Below, one piece after another: positions 10,421 through 21,956 of a stretch of DNA of 64,000 nucleotides; the first letter of the stretch is position 1, and every line of letters starts with the position of its first letter. Location: contig JAEQBH010004661.1 of assembly GCA_016808115.1 (NCBI GenBank), forward strand, positions 1 through 64,000, given 5' to 3'. The stretch is from Tetrastigma voinierianum. Lineage: Eukaryota; Streptophyta; Magnoliopsida; Vitales; Vitaceae. Made by a program: the position numbers and the translations under genes. Below the pieces are notes generated by a model, which was not told the origin of the DNA, searched no databases, and was given only the letters and a program-made list of their open reading frames with translations.

Positions 10421-11752
10421 CCACCTTGGGCGATCCTAGGCTGGCCATTTGAGCTGGTTTTGATCCTTAGGGCCCGATGTCTTCGGGTTTTGTTGTGTGT
10501 TTGGTATCCGCAGTGAATTTGTTGATGAATGGAACAAAAATGGTTCCTTGTTTGTGAAAGGACGAAGGTGCCTTTATTTTATATCAGACCCTGAGATTTT
10601 AGTCATTTATTAATGTATTGTTGGAAAAATAAATATCTGGCGGTTGTGTGTAAAATCATGTTAATATGTGCTGCGTGATGTATTAACATGGAAATTGTAA
10701 TGAATGGAAATTATCATAGGAAATATAGTGTCAGAATTTATAAATGTTGCATGTAGCATGACATAACATGAAATGGCATGATTGCATTTCATATGCACGG
10801 TCACATCGCGTTGAGTCGGGTGTGGGTGCATGGTATTGATTATTCACCATTCTTGGTGAATGAGTAGTGAGCTCGAAAATTGGGACAATGTCCACAATTG
10901 AGACTCACGGGTGCATAAAATAAAAATAATAAATTTAATTGTGTTTGGGTGAGCCCAGATGGGGCGGATCCCCACTCCCCCATGGGGTAAAAGACCCCAA
11001 ATTTTATTCTTGGTTAGACATATGGCTATCCGTGATGAAAGTTCGCGAAAGTGTTGGAGGAAAGTGTCTGAAACTGCGATTAAACCGAAGTGCAACCCAA
11101 ATAAACACAGGATTTGGTAAAATTGAATAAACATTGGAGGGTTGCCCAATGGGTTGAGTCATTGGGTGAAACATCAATGATTGGTTTTCACACTTGGCAT
11201 CTGCATGTGTGAGGGAGTCGGTCAGGACTTGGGTTTATGGGCATGAGGAGTCTCATCTCATGTATGACACATAATATTCCATATAAATTGTATTATTTAT
11301 ACGGATTGGACGTTTCATGGTTGCCATTGCATGTGCCATTTAGGTGGGGAGTAGCCCTTGGCAGGAGGAATTTTTCTACTAGGTATTTACTCCATTCATT
11401 AGGACACGGGTACAAGGGTGTACGGGAGGCAGCTCCGGCAGTCGTGATTGCGAAGGGGCGACATGTGGCCTTAAGTAACATTTTTGTAAAAGTGTTTTGT
11501 ATAAAATGATTTTTAAAAAAAAATTATTTTGGACATTGTATAAATAGTCGGGAATGTAATAAGGGTAAAGGGCCATGATCGGACCCCTATGAACTGTAAT
11601 TATTCATTTCTTTTCATATTTTAGATTTAAATATGAGTGAATAGGATCTCAATAAATGGGACACAACAGTGTGGCATTGGGTCACCCAAAATCCATAGGA
11701 ATTCCACAAGTTGACAGGTTGTCAACGGGACCCCCGAATTTTGGGTGTCACA
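10421..11752 (+). mobile_element. Type-B LTR, 3' half
   Basis: It aligns with the type-B LTRs at 44950-45800, 57430-58350 and 61200-62512. Shared blocks include ATTCACCATTCTTG..GAATG (10845), a CACGGGTGCATAAAAT-like stretch, AGGGTTGCCCAATGGGTTGAGTC (11137), TGTGAGGGAGTCGGTCAG (11206), TTTAGGTGGGGAGTAGCC (11338), TTTTTGTAAAAGTG and a TATAAATA box. It ends TTTTGGGTGTCACA at 11752. It may be the displaced 3' end of the E1 LTR or a separate copy. Confidence 0.65.
11539..11546 (+). promoter_or_regulatory. Candidate LTR TATA box
   Basis: TATAAATA lies 206 bp before the LTR end, in the context ATTGTATAAATAGTCG. The same octamer in the same context is at 58317-58324 in another type-B LTR. The consensus and position suit a Pol II start followed by a ~180-bp R-U5 region; this is inferred from sequence only. 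Confidence 0.5.
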
Positions 11753-12499
11753 TAAACACTATTTGTAGATTATAATTTTCAGACCTCAAATAATCCAAGA
11801 TTTATGAATCTAACTTATCCTATATTTATTTCTTGAAAAGTTACCCTTTCAAACAAAATTGTCCTTTTTCATTTCATATATTTACATTATCTCTTAAAAA
11901 GAAGGGTTACTTGCATGAAATAAATGAGGTATTTGTCAAAAAAATGATAAGAGGCAATTTACGAAATTGGATTTTCGAAAGGTCTTTTAATCAAACCACC
12001 CTACATATATATTTGAAAATCCTTATATATATAATATATTAAAATTTTTCTTATAGAAATAGTCAAGGTTAAATATATCGGTTTCGACGGATATATCGAT
12101 ACTTGGATTTTACAGATATATTGGAGATATATCGAATATCACAGATATATCCGGGGATATTTTTACATGAATATCGATATATCGGAAATTAACAAAAATA
12201 CTTTGAAATTCATGGAAATACTTTGTAAAAGAGTAAAAATGACATTAATAATTAAATATACACATTGATATTACATTGCAATGGTCTTTCAAAACCAAAA
12301 TGAAGATCAATGTGGCTCCATTGCAACATTTGACGAAGGGATCCCATCTTGGTGAAGACAATACTCCATACGAGACGGTGTTCCGATAATATTGATTATA
12401 AGATCAAACATGTCATGCATAAATGTCTTGACTTGTACCCACAACCTCTCCATGGATAGGAAATTCGGGGTTCACCCACATGCATGTTTGAAATCCTTG
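11753..12499 (-). other. hAT 3' non-coding region
   Basis: This AT-rich sequence lies downstream of the hAT stop. The stretch 12070-12190 has repeated GATATATCG/CGATATATCGG-type palindromic motifs. Similar CCGATATATC and CCGATATGGGCCGATAT motifs sit at the other end (42080-42235), which suits subterminal transposase-binding repeats (inference). 11753-12060 holds nothing I recognise. Confidence 0.5.
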
Positions 12500-12742
12500 T
12501 TACATTTGATATGGAGTTTGGAATGACATTTGTGGATCATGAGGATAGTTAATCATTCCATATTCATGATGGAACTTTGGGGATGTGAAGAAGGGCGATA
12601 CATAACTCATTGTGTAAGGAGGAAAAACGTTGGCATCATTGGATGAATCACTGTATTGAGTGCCAATACTCATGGACTCAAAACTAGCTGAAAACGAATC
12701 CTCATTGTGTTGTGTCATCCTTCTTCGTCGACCTCTATATGG
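12500..12742 (-). pseudogene. hAT transposase C-terminal tail, part 2 and stop
   Basis: The open frame continues YRGRRRRMTQHNEDSFSAS then FESMSIGTQYSDSSNDANVF and ends PHDPQMSFQTPYQM-stop. Across the solo LTR it joins in frame with DDFTHARP (part 1). The last 72 residues have no stop or frameshift, in contrast to the rest of the gene. Confidence 0.75.
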
Positions 12743-14749
12743 CTTTCAGTGGCTCGATACTTGGATATTAACTCGCAGACCCGTGGTGTGGCCCGAGCAC
12801 AGGGTCAAAGATTTGACCAACCCGTCGACCAACGGAATGCTCGTGAATATCGGGTAACTGACCCTATTCCACGAATCGAAGCGAGTCTCCCTTATCTTGG
12901 AGCTCTGAGTACCTAACCTATCCCCGATCAACATCATAAGACATAACATGAGTAAAATGACCCGCGGGTCCGTCTGACAATACTCATCAACATACGACTA
13001 TATACCATAGTTTGAGTTAAAAATTTACTCTTATGCAACACATATTAAAGTTTACACAACATTCTAATACATGTATCCTACTAAAACACCAAAGCCACAG
13101 CAGAAGCTTTCTTGATATCGACCTCTAGGATGAGCCGTCTCTAAATGCGCTCCACTGTACGAAATAATATAATTCCCTCGTATGGTGAGTAATGCCCGAT
13201 AGTGGAATCACCACTAAATGGGTTACTCTCCACCTAAGTGCATATGTAATGCTCCAATATAAACACACACACTCCAAGTAAATGCGAGATCCTACTTGAA
13301 TGTCTATGCCATCCCATGTCTCAGTCCTCATAGACTCCTCACACTTGCTAAATATTATTGCTAGGAAAAATGATCATTTCAAAACAAAACTTTGTTATTA
13401 CATTGAAATACACTACCGAACATAATAGATAAAATATTGAGGATACCCTCAGGCCGAATGTGTTGGAGAACTTCCAAAGCAGGTCATAGTCCTCATCAGC
13501 GTTTGGTGTCTCTCTGACCCGTTCTCAGGAAAATCATCTTGTGAAATTCCTTCGCATTCATTTCATTTTCCGGAAAATCCATGTCATGCACACACACTAG
13601 TTTCTAGGTTACCGGTGCATATGTAAATGCGATATGCCATTTCAACACAAATTCATATAACACATGCAAATATATCATCATGCATATATTTACATAATTT
13701 AAATCACACAAACATGTTATCTGTGATTTCCATGATCCATTACACGAAAATTAGCTCACGTGGGTACGAATTTACATACCTGAAGCAATTCGATTTGAAT
13801 TACTCGACCAAACACATTTCTCTGAATTTATTTAAATGGACACTATTCATGAGCAGTGAAACCTCGGGTTATTGTTCCGCGGTAATCCACCAACATCGGT
13901 TCCACTTTGTGAATCCGAATTTTATATATTTCGGCCTCATACACATCACGATACAATTTGTTTCACAAATTGCAACCTGAAACACCCAAAGCGACCCGTA
14001 AAGCGTACGGACTGCCTGATTAAGTTCATAAATTCCTCACACTCCCGTTCCAAGATTTGGGACGATCAACTGACAGTTCAAGGCCTCAACTAACGACATC
14101 AACAAAACTCTTAAATCAAGAGTAAAACAAGTAGGATGAAGCCCTACCTCCTCGGAGTTTGTGAAACTCCTCAAAACTAGAGCGCGTGAGCCTACGTAGC
14201 GTGAAACGACTTCCTTCACCTCCCGAAGAATTCCGGCGGTCGAGTGCTTGAAACCTAGAGAGAAGGTGCTCTCTCTCTCTCTAGAATATGAAAATCCTAA
14301 GCTACTGCATCCGTTTTCCTCTCCCTCACGTTTTCTCCCCTTTTCAATTTGAAGAGGATGACACTATACACTATTTCGTCTTATTATCATTTAGAATTCA
14401 AAAATACCAACATGTCCCTAAGCTTGGATTTTAATTGTTTACTTTCTCTCATCAAGTCCATTTCCATCCTCTCTCTACTTATACAACATGTGTCACCTTG
14501 AGTACATGTTATAGGTGACTTTTGTCACCTCGGATTTCATTTTTCACGATGCAGATGCTTTCGATGCCTCAGCTTGTGCAAATTTAATTTGTCTCGAGTC
14601 GACGAAGTCGACGTGGTAACTAGATTTCACGAGACGATTCCAATGGTGAAATCTGTTTCGTCATCCGAGATCTAAAAAATTTTTGGATTTTTACCGGAAT
14701 TACGATTTTGCCCTTTTCCCAGAAAATTGGAATTTTCTCGGGTCTTACA
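12743..14749 (-). mobile_element. Solo type-A LTR inserted in hAT tail exon
   Basis: In reverse complement it starts TGTAAGACCCGAGAAAATTC (14749 downward), has the conserved head (14600-14675) and the hairpin/donor-like motif (14131-14158), and ends near 12743, where the last bases have drifted from the usual GTCACA. Flanks are TATGG (12738-12742) and CATGG (14750-14754), a 4/5 match to a 5-bp target duplication. Removing the LTR and one copy restores the hAT frame. No internal region remains, so it arose by LTR-LTR recombination. Confidence 0.85.
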
Positions 14750-15099
14750 CATGGTCTTGCATGTGTGAAATCATCTTCACCAGTGAATGGACTCAATGGA
14801 TATTCACTTTGTTGTCAATCTACATTATCTCTCCACCACATCATTTCATTATCACACTACCATCATTGGTCCCCTCTCCTCTTGAGCCATCATAGCACAT
14901 GGTAGAGTACCAGCAAAACTAGGTCTCTTATTATATTCAAACACTTGAATCAAAGAGATTCGAGTGACAACGAGTGAAATAGTCTCTAGTGTCTTGACTA
15001 AAACTTTCACTATGAACTTCTTCAGATAAAACCCGCTCAACATCAACAAATGCTTCTCAAACATGTGCAACAATTTGTGGATCATGATTTCCATTTTCA
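14750..15099 (-). pseudogene. hAT transposase C-terminal tail, part 1
   Basis: The minus strand reads NGNHDPQIVAHV*EAFVDVE and RVLSEEVHSESFSQDT, then a decayed serine/glycine-rich stretch and DDFTHARP up to the junction with a solo LTR. DxDGNPDPxI.AH.REAGV is the conserved tail just after the hATC domain in this family. It contains several stops. It is bounded by LTR termini on both sides (14749 and 15100). Confidence 0.82.
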
Positions 15100-17075
15100 T
15101 GTAAGACCCGAGAAAATTCAATTTTTTTCAAAAGAGGAGGCAATCGTAATTTCGATAAAATCAAAAATTTATTTCTAAATCTCGGATAATGGCTTGAGTT
15201 TACTTAGATTGGAATCGATCTCATGAAATCCTAGCTAACACGTCGAATTAGAGACGGTCGAATTTACGTTTCAAGGTATCGAGTATCGAGGCAAGTAAAA
15301 GCGAAATGTGATGTGACAAAAGTCACTTATAACATGTACTCATGTGACACATGTTACATGAGTAAGAGAAAGCAGTGAAGTATGTAGAGATAGTGCCAAA
15401 TGTCAAAAAATCAAAGCTTAGGACATAGATGACATTATTTAATTTATTTAAATGATAATAGAATGAAATCATAGTGTCATCTTCTACCCTTAAAATGAGA
15501 ACCAAAAACGTGCTGGAGGGAAAAACATATGCATTAAGTGGAGTTTTATAATTTTTTTAGAGAGAGAGCAACTTCTCTCTAAGATTCCGAAGATCGGCCG
15601 TCGAAAGTAGCCGAGGACAAGAAGCAAAATTTGTTTCTGCTTGTGAACTATAGCGTGGGTTCAGTTTTAAGTTTCAACAAACTGCGTGAGGTAGGGGTTT
15701 TATCCTATTTGAGTTTTACTTTGTTTAAGTGTTTTTATGATATTTCGGTTGGCTTGGGGGCCTTGAGCGGCCGTTTGTTCCGATCCCAAAACTTAGGACA
15801 GTGTAATTAATGGAGACAAATTTGTGTAGTTTGTGACCGTGAGGGCTATTTGGGTTAATTGTATAATTTGTGAAAAAGTGTATTATGTATGAGGCGAATG
15901 GTTATGAAGTGGGTCCACGAGAAGTGCGGCAGGTGTTTGGTGATTGGCCGTGAGCGGTAACGGGGTTTCGCATTCCGTGAATATGTTCATGAAATATTTT
16001 TGTGAAATAATGTGTTTGGTTGAGTAATTCAAATTGAATTGCTCGTGTTTGTTAATTAGCCCACGTGAGCTAATTTTTGGTGTAATGGATTGTGAAATTG
16101 CATAACATGTTGTGTGATTAAATAATGTAAATGTATATCATGTTATATATATTTGCATGTGTTATATAATTATCTTTGGAGATTGGCATCGTAAATTCAG
16201 CATGAAGCTATTTGAAATTGTACTATATGATAAGTGAAGTGCATGGTGGATTTATTGAGAGAATTGTTTCGGAAGGTTGACTAATAATAATAATAATTAT
16301 CGGAGTGTGTCCATTACAATATCGGAGGGTAGTCCATATAAAATATCAATCGTCGGAGTCGGCCCAATTGATATACATCGGAGGGTTGTCCACTAAATAC
16401 ATAATCGGAGTCGGTCCACTACTTATATCGGAGGGTTGTCCACAATTAAAAACAAATACCTTTGTTTTGAAAATAATACTTCTCATACATGGCTTAGGCA
16501 AGTGTGAGGGAGTCGGTGAGGACTCGGGACATGGGTTGGTCATTTAGACATTCAAGTAAGATCACACATTTACTTGCGTGTGTGTTTATAGGATCATTGC
16601 GTATGCGCGCTTAGGTGGAGTAACTTCATTGGGGTGATTCCACTGCGGGCATTAGCTCACCCAATGGGGAATATATTATTTTAAGGTGCAAGAAGGGCGT
16701 GCGGGACGATGGCTCATCTTAAGTGGAGTTTTGAAAGTCGGGTTGTGGCTTTGATGTTTTGGGATAATATGTATTAGAATTGTAAATTTTAATATGTATT
16801 TGTATTAAGAGTAATGTATAACTCTTGAACCATGTGAGATAATTGGTTGGACATTATATTGTGAGTATTGATGTAGGGGCCCAAGTGGCCATTATTTTAT
16901 TTGCAATTAAACCCTGTGTGGTCATATTGAACTGTTTGGGATAGGTTTTGTATTTGGGTAGAGCTCCCCGTACAAAGGAGACTCTGACCTCATGAGAGTG
17001 GTGTCGGGTTATTAAATCCCACAGTATTAGGTGGGTTGAAGGGTTAATCAAGCGTTTCCGAGATGATGCGTCACG
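15100..17075 (+). mobile_element. E2 5' LTR (type A)
   Basis: It starts TGTAAGACCCGAGAAAATTC and contains a decayed head (15175-15250). The paired AAAGTCAC/TGTGAC sequences near 15318-15350 precede ACACATGTTACATGAG. It also holds a GTTTTATAATTTTTTTAGAG TATA-like site with GA-rich leader (15542), the GTGAGGTAGGGGTTTTATCC motif (15686), CGGAGG-type repeats (16290-16445) and an end GATGCGTCACG. The part 15985-16140 is almost identical to 22880-23035 in the 3' LTR, whereas other parts are strongly diverged. Confidence 0.92.
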
Positions 17076-17077
17076 GC

Positions 17078-17089
17078 TGGTATCAGAGC
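17078..17089 (+). other. E2 primer-binding site
   Basis: TGGTATCAGAGC is the perfect plant gypsy site complementary to the initiator Met-tRNA 3' end. It lies three bases after the LTR end, followed by the leader TTAGGTATACGTATACCTAGG, which itself contains a perfect palindrome. Confidence 0.95.
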
Positions 17090-17289
17090 TTAGGTATACG
17101 TATACCTAGGGCTTGGGGGACTTGGGCTAAGGCCAGAGTCATTTAGGTATAGGAACATCACAGCTTGGTATAGCTCAATGTTAGGGTTGGGTATGTGATT
17201 GCACAAACCGATCACGGACGAGATTAGAACACTCGTACGTTGTGTTTTATGTGATTGTTTGATGAATTTGGTGATTGTTGTGTGAAGTG

Positions 17290-18550
17290 ATCATGTGTTG
17301 ATTGAATTGTGTGTGCTTAGTGATTAGCACATAGATGTGTTGGAAAATCTTTTGGAGTTTTACAGTGTGTAAAACTGAAAAAAAGAAAATAAATGAAATA
17401 AATTTTAATAAATTTATTTGGTTTATTGGATAATAAAATAAAATTTTAATAAGAAATTTTAAGGTTGAACTTAGGTTAGGGTGTGAAACGAGGAGAGTTT
17501 GAGGAATTTTGGACAAAATGGTCTAGAATTAATGAAAAAAAAATGAGGTGAAGAAAATTGTTTTCTAAGGTTTTACAGTTTGTAAAACTGAAGAAAATCA
17601 AATAAAATAAATTTTTATAAGTTTATTTGGTGCCTTGGAAAAAAATGGATAAGTATTTTTGGGTGTTTCTAGTAGAAGAAATGAAAAAAAAAATGTGTGA
17701 AAAACGAAAAAAAAATCGTGAAATTTGGTTGGGCTATTTTAGGTTGTAATCACGATACAATGGAAATTGTCGCCTCTGCGTGACATGATGAGCTAGGCTT
17801 GGTTTATTTGGGGAAGGGTTGTGTCCGCGTCTGAATTTTGTATCGTGTTGAAAACTAGAATGGTATGGGGAGGTTGAGTGCGTCGGGGGGGGTGTATCAT
17901 GACAAGCTGGTGGCAAATTTGGTGAGGCGTGTCGCGATACCTTGATTGTATCGTGACATGAGGGCTTTAGGCTTCTTTGGGGGTTGTGTCGCGGCTTCGC
18001 GGTGGTGTATTGTGACGGGGGAGCATGAGGCGTGACATGCGACTGGGCTTCTGTTCTGTAGTGCACAGTGCACGACAGACGCGTCTGGCCGTTAGGCTGC
18101 GACCTGGCCGGTGCCAGACTTGACACGAAAACCTTGAGGCGCTTCATTTCTGGCCAAGCTGGGCGCAATACAGCAGGCCTAGGCCCACGATACGGCAGGA
18201 TCGACACGTGACCTGACCTGCTTGTGCGTGTCTTGTGCGTGCTGGCCACTTTCATGTCGCGGCGTCTGAATACTGACTTCGTACTTAGTGCGCAGTGATT
18301 TTGGGTTCAATGCCTTTGTTTTAGTCTTTGTTTTGGACCTTCATTCATGAACCTTTGTTCACAAAATTACAAGAGAATTTTTTTTAAATAAAATCAAATC
18401 AAATGAGCTAAAAAAATTTTTAAATAAAATTTTTAAAAAATAAATACTGATAAGATGATTTGATATATTGAATAAATTGTCTAGCATTGCTTAGGAATGC
18501 AGGGACTTAGTATATAAAATGTATTCTGTGTATGAATAGTGTCTAGAGCA
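17290..18550 (+). other. E2 unassigned internal segment in place of gag
   Basis: The leader aligns with E1 only to about 17290. Then follow two diverged copies of a ~220-bp AT-rich unit beginning TTTTACAGTKTGTAAAACTG (17360 and 17570), each ending TTTATTTGG-type sequence. A G+C-richer block (17735-18260) is studded with TGTCGCGATAC/TATCGTGACA-like palindromes, followed by AT-rich sequence. No gag domain is visible in any frame. Similar TTTATTTGGTTGCCTTGG plus CG-palindrome sequence sits inside type-B LTRs (57200-57345), so this may be captured LTR sequence. The minus-strand 173-residue open frame has no recognisable domain. Confidence 0.55.
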
Positions 18551-18915
18551 TGTTATACCTTAGAATGCATCGAATTAAGCGCCGACTGGGTTAGTGCGCA
18601 TTCAATTTCATTCTTTGCATCTGTTGTATTGGGATTGACAGAGGTTGAGACCTTGGAAGGGCGCTTTAATATGTGAGTTCTACTAGGATTAAAGGCGAAA
18701 ATAGGGATGATAATATGCGTGGTTGCGGTTGGAGATCTTGGGGACTCTACTCCTGATATGGACTCAGGATCATGGACATGTCGAGTTGATGTCATCGGGG
18801 ATGGATTGGTTGCGCGCGACTTATAGGGTGGGTTATCAGATTATAGCGTAGGAGATTCTGACAGTACACATGCGGGACCCGGTACTCTTGTGGTATTTGA
18901 GGACAAGCATGATGT
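18551..18915 (+). pseudogene. pol: E2 protease remnant
   Basis: Decayed gypsy protease. TEVETLEG near 18637 corresponds to the VETLENP stretch of E1. GMDWLRATY near 18800 matches the conserved LGMDWL box, and VVFED (18890) closes the domain. The DSGASHSFI motif is not preserved upstream, only a fragment resembling HSISF near 18600. There are stops and shifts throughout. Confidence 0.65.
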
Positions 18916-18984
18916 TTGCTATCAGGTGCTCTGATCAGTCGTCGGGACGAGTTAGCGGAGTTGGCTGCTTGAGCCTTACCCAGA

Positions 18985-20260
18985 AGGACGAGGAGAGACC
19001 GGACACCGTCTACCTCGAGTAGTTTACAGTATGTAGATGTTTTTCGGATGAGCTACCGAAATTGCCTCCGTAGAGTTGTAGACTTCGGTATTGAGTTACA
19101 CCCTGGTACTTCGCCCGTCTCTGACTCGTAGGATGGCACCGGTGGGATTGCGGGAACTGGAGTCCAGTGCGAGTTGGGTGAGGGGTTCATTAGATAGAGG
19201 CACTTCTACGGGAAAAACCGGGTTATTTCTGCGAAAGAAGAAGGATAAGACCCTTTATTTGTGAAGTGATGGTACCGGCCAATTGAAACGGGTTCTGATC
19301 AGAATCGATTTACCCATTGTCGAGTTGATGGTTGTTTGATTAGTTGAGAGGGCGCGAGTCTACTCCAGATAGACCATGTGGTTACCATCGAATTTGAGGG
19401 TTAGGAGACGAATATCCCTAAGACATCATTTAGGAGCCCGTTATGGGCACTTTGGGTTCTGGTGATGCGCGTTCCAGTTGACGAATGCGCGTGAAGCATT
19501 CATGGATCTCATGCATAAGGTATTCCAACCACCAATGAATCAGTTTGTAGTAGTGCCGTGGATGACATCTTAATCTACTCCGATGAAGTGGGGAGCATGA
19601 ATCATCAGGATTGTGCAGTTGTTGAGGGCTGTCGGTATGCGGTAGGATTCGATGATCTGATTTGAAACTGCGAGGTGAGATTTTAAGGACACGTGGTGTC
19701 GGCATCGGCGTGTCGATGGACCCCGAAAAGGTCGGCGGGTGATGAGTTGGGGAGAGGCGAGAGTCGGTCTTCGAGATCACGTAGTTTCTTGGGATTGTTG
19801 GGTATTATAAGGGATTCATTGAGGATTTCTCGAATAGCGCACACCTATGACGAGGTTAACCGGAAGGAGTCGGGACTGATTGGGATGGCCGTGCGAGGAG
19901 GCATTAGGAGTTGAAGAGAGACTTACGCCGGCTCCTATCTTGATAGTCGGACGGGGAGACAGGGAATACAGATATAGTGATACCTCGAGTGGGCTGGGAT
20001 GTTTGATACGATCCAGAGGAGTAATAGCTTATGGTTCCGTCGAGTTGAAGAATCATGAGTAGAATTACCCCACACGACATAAGGTTAGCGGTAAAGCGTG
20101 CCACCTTGAAGATTTGGCGTCACTACTTATATGGCGAGGAGTTATTACTGAACCGCAAAAATTCAGTATATTTTCACGTGGCTAGACCTCAACATGAGGC
20201 AGCGAGATGGATGGAGTTCTGGGATTATGACTTCACTTTGCGTACCATCTGATGAGGCAA
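18985..20260 (+). pseudogene. pol: E2 reverse transcriptase and RNase H remnants
   Basis: RT is recognised from YVDVFRMSYRNCL (EYEDVFPDELPELP-like, 19030), IELHPGTSPVS (19090), GFIR (19183), and the catalytic box VDDILIYSDE intact at 19558-19587. FLGLLGIIRDS (FLGLAGYYRRF-like, 19787) and TYDEVNRKE lead into RNase H: PAPILIVGRGDREYRYSDTS near 19935, then GLGCLIRSRGVIAYGSVELK, which aligns with E3's YCDASKAGLG segment. The RNase H catalytic Asp survives in YSDTS. Many stops and indels make it inactive. Confidence 0.8.
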
Positions 20261-20639
20261 ATGTGGTGGCTGTCTTGCTCGATCGAAAGTCACGGGGTAT
20301 TGGTTGGTATAGCTGGGAGTAGCGGATGCTTTCAGGCTAATGGGGCGGTTTAGTTCTGATTGCTGAGCATGACACGAGTGCGTTGGGGAGTTAGTATTAC
20401 CGTCTTTGTTGGCTTGAGTGATTGAGTCCAGGCGGGGCCTTAGTATTGCCATAGGGGGCCAGGAATGCAGTCAGTATGGGTGTGAAATTCCCGGACCGTC
20501 CACACGAGATGGTAGTCTTCGATATAGAGGGCGATGTAGTGGTTCCCGATTTGACCTGCGGGAGAGGAGATTCTCGGGTTTCCACTTTGCTCTCGATTTC
20601 GCGTGCATCAGGTGGCACGAAGATGTACCGGGATCTTCG

Positions 20640-21655
20640 TCGTCGGTATTTACGGAATGAATGAAGAGACACGTAGGGGACTTTAATGCTGACGATGTCT
20701 CACATGTCGACAGGTTAAAGTGAGCACGAAGCCCGGCGAGGCTACCGAAGCGATTAAATTGGCTGAGTGGAAGTGGGACACGTCACGATGGATTTGTGAC
20801 CCACTTGCGCGGTGCTGCAGGCGCATGATGCCAGTATGGGTGATAGTGGATCGGCTCATGAGTCGGCACACATTTGTTTTTCTGGCCGTGTAGGATGACC
20901 TTCACATTGGAGAGATTCTGCCAATTGTATATTCGAGAGATAGTCCGGCTACATGGAGTACCAGTATCCATAGTGTCGGATAGGGACCAGGTTCAGATTG
21001 CACTTTTGGAAGAGTTTCCAAAAGGCTATGGGCACACGGCCCGGCCGAGTAAGTGCGACTTTCACCCGCAGACGGATGAGAGTCGGTCGAAGGATTATCT
21101 GAGTGTTAAGAGGACATGCTGCGGCATGCGTCTGGATCGATAGGGTAGTTGGGAAGAGCACTTGTCTTTAGTTGAATTCACCTACAACAATAGTTATAAG
21201 AAGCGAAATTATCGGAATGCTTTCATATGAGGCATTGTGGGAGGCCATGCGATCCGATTATGTTGGGTAGAGGTGGGGCTCCATCAATGGTCTGTCCCGA
21301 TTAGAACACCTGGAGAAGGTGAGCTTGATACGACAACGTCTTCTCCGCGGCTCGAGGCCAGAGTGAAGAGCTATGCTGATGTGCGACGTCGACCCCTAGA
21401 GTTCGAGGTTGGTGATCACGTTTTCTTGAAGGTGATGCCTAAGAGAGGAGTGGTCAGGTTCGGCAAGCGTGGTAAGCTATCACCGAGATTCATTAGGCCT
21501 TTCAAGATACTCGAGAGGGTAGGCATTGTTGCATACCGGTTGGCTTTACCGCCCAGCATGACAGGTGTCCACGAGGTATTTCACGTCTCCATGCTCCGGA
21601 AGTATACTCCAGATCCAGCTAATGTGGTGGATTGGGGACAAATTAAGAGTTGACA
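20640..21655 (+). pseudogene. pol: E2 integrase with intact C-terminal domain frame
   Basis: The catalytic part is fragmentary: DRLMSRHTF near 20850, MTFTLERFCQLYIREIVRLH then GVPVSIVSDRDQVQ (20894-20990, with the second catalytic Asp), and FHPQTDESRSK near 21063, where the catalytic Glu of the expected SERT reads Lys. From 21237 a 138-residue frame runs through RRRPLEFEVGDHVFLKVMPK, then RGKLSPRFIRPFKILERVG, AYRLALPPSMTGVHEVFHVS and MLRKYTPDPANVVDW. That is the GPY/F-type C-terminal domain, without stops to 21653. Confidence 0.88.
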
Positions 21656-21835
21656 GTGGGACCTTCGAGGAGGGACCGGTGTGCGTGGATAAGGCTGTGA
21701 TCAAGTTTTTAGTGAGGAGCCCGTGAGGCTAGTGAGGGTGCTATGGCGGCACTATGGGTGGAGGAGTCGACGTGGGAGCACGAGAGACACGATGCGAGAC
21801 CACCTATCCGCTTCTTGTTTAGGGATGAAGGTGGT
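21656..21835 (+). pseudogene. E2 chromodomain remnant
   Basis: After the integrase frame stops, GTFEEGPV is followed, two frames later, by EPVRLVRVLWRHYG and a TWEHE-like stretch ending before TTGTTTAG. This is the C-terminal chromodomain of Tekay/Del-type chromoviruses, which targets integration to marked chromatin. The aromatic cage is partly recognisable (W in VLW and TWE). Confidence 0.65.
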
Positions 21836-21943
21836 TTAGTCGTTTAATATTTAAATGACGAGTTTACATGCAAGGTAGAGTGCACATTGCATATGCATGT
21901 GTTGTGTTTAGATTATCAAGAATTTCTGGACGAAATTCCTTTT

Positions 21944-21955
21944 AAGGATGGGAGA
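21944..21955 (+). other. E2 polypurine tract
   Basis: AAGGATGGGAGA follows GGACGAAATTCCTTTT and precedes the 3' LTR start TGTAAGACCTG at 21957. One T interrupts the purine run. Confidence 0.85.
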
Positions 21956-21956
21956 T

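Noticed and set aside
17734..18255. 173-residue minus-strand frame
   Set aside because: Composition follows the CG-palindrome block; there is no domain, no start context, and it lies antisense inside E2.
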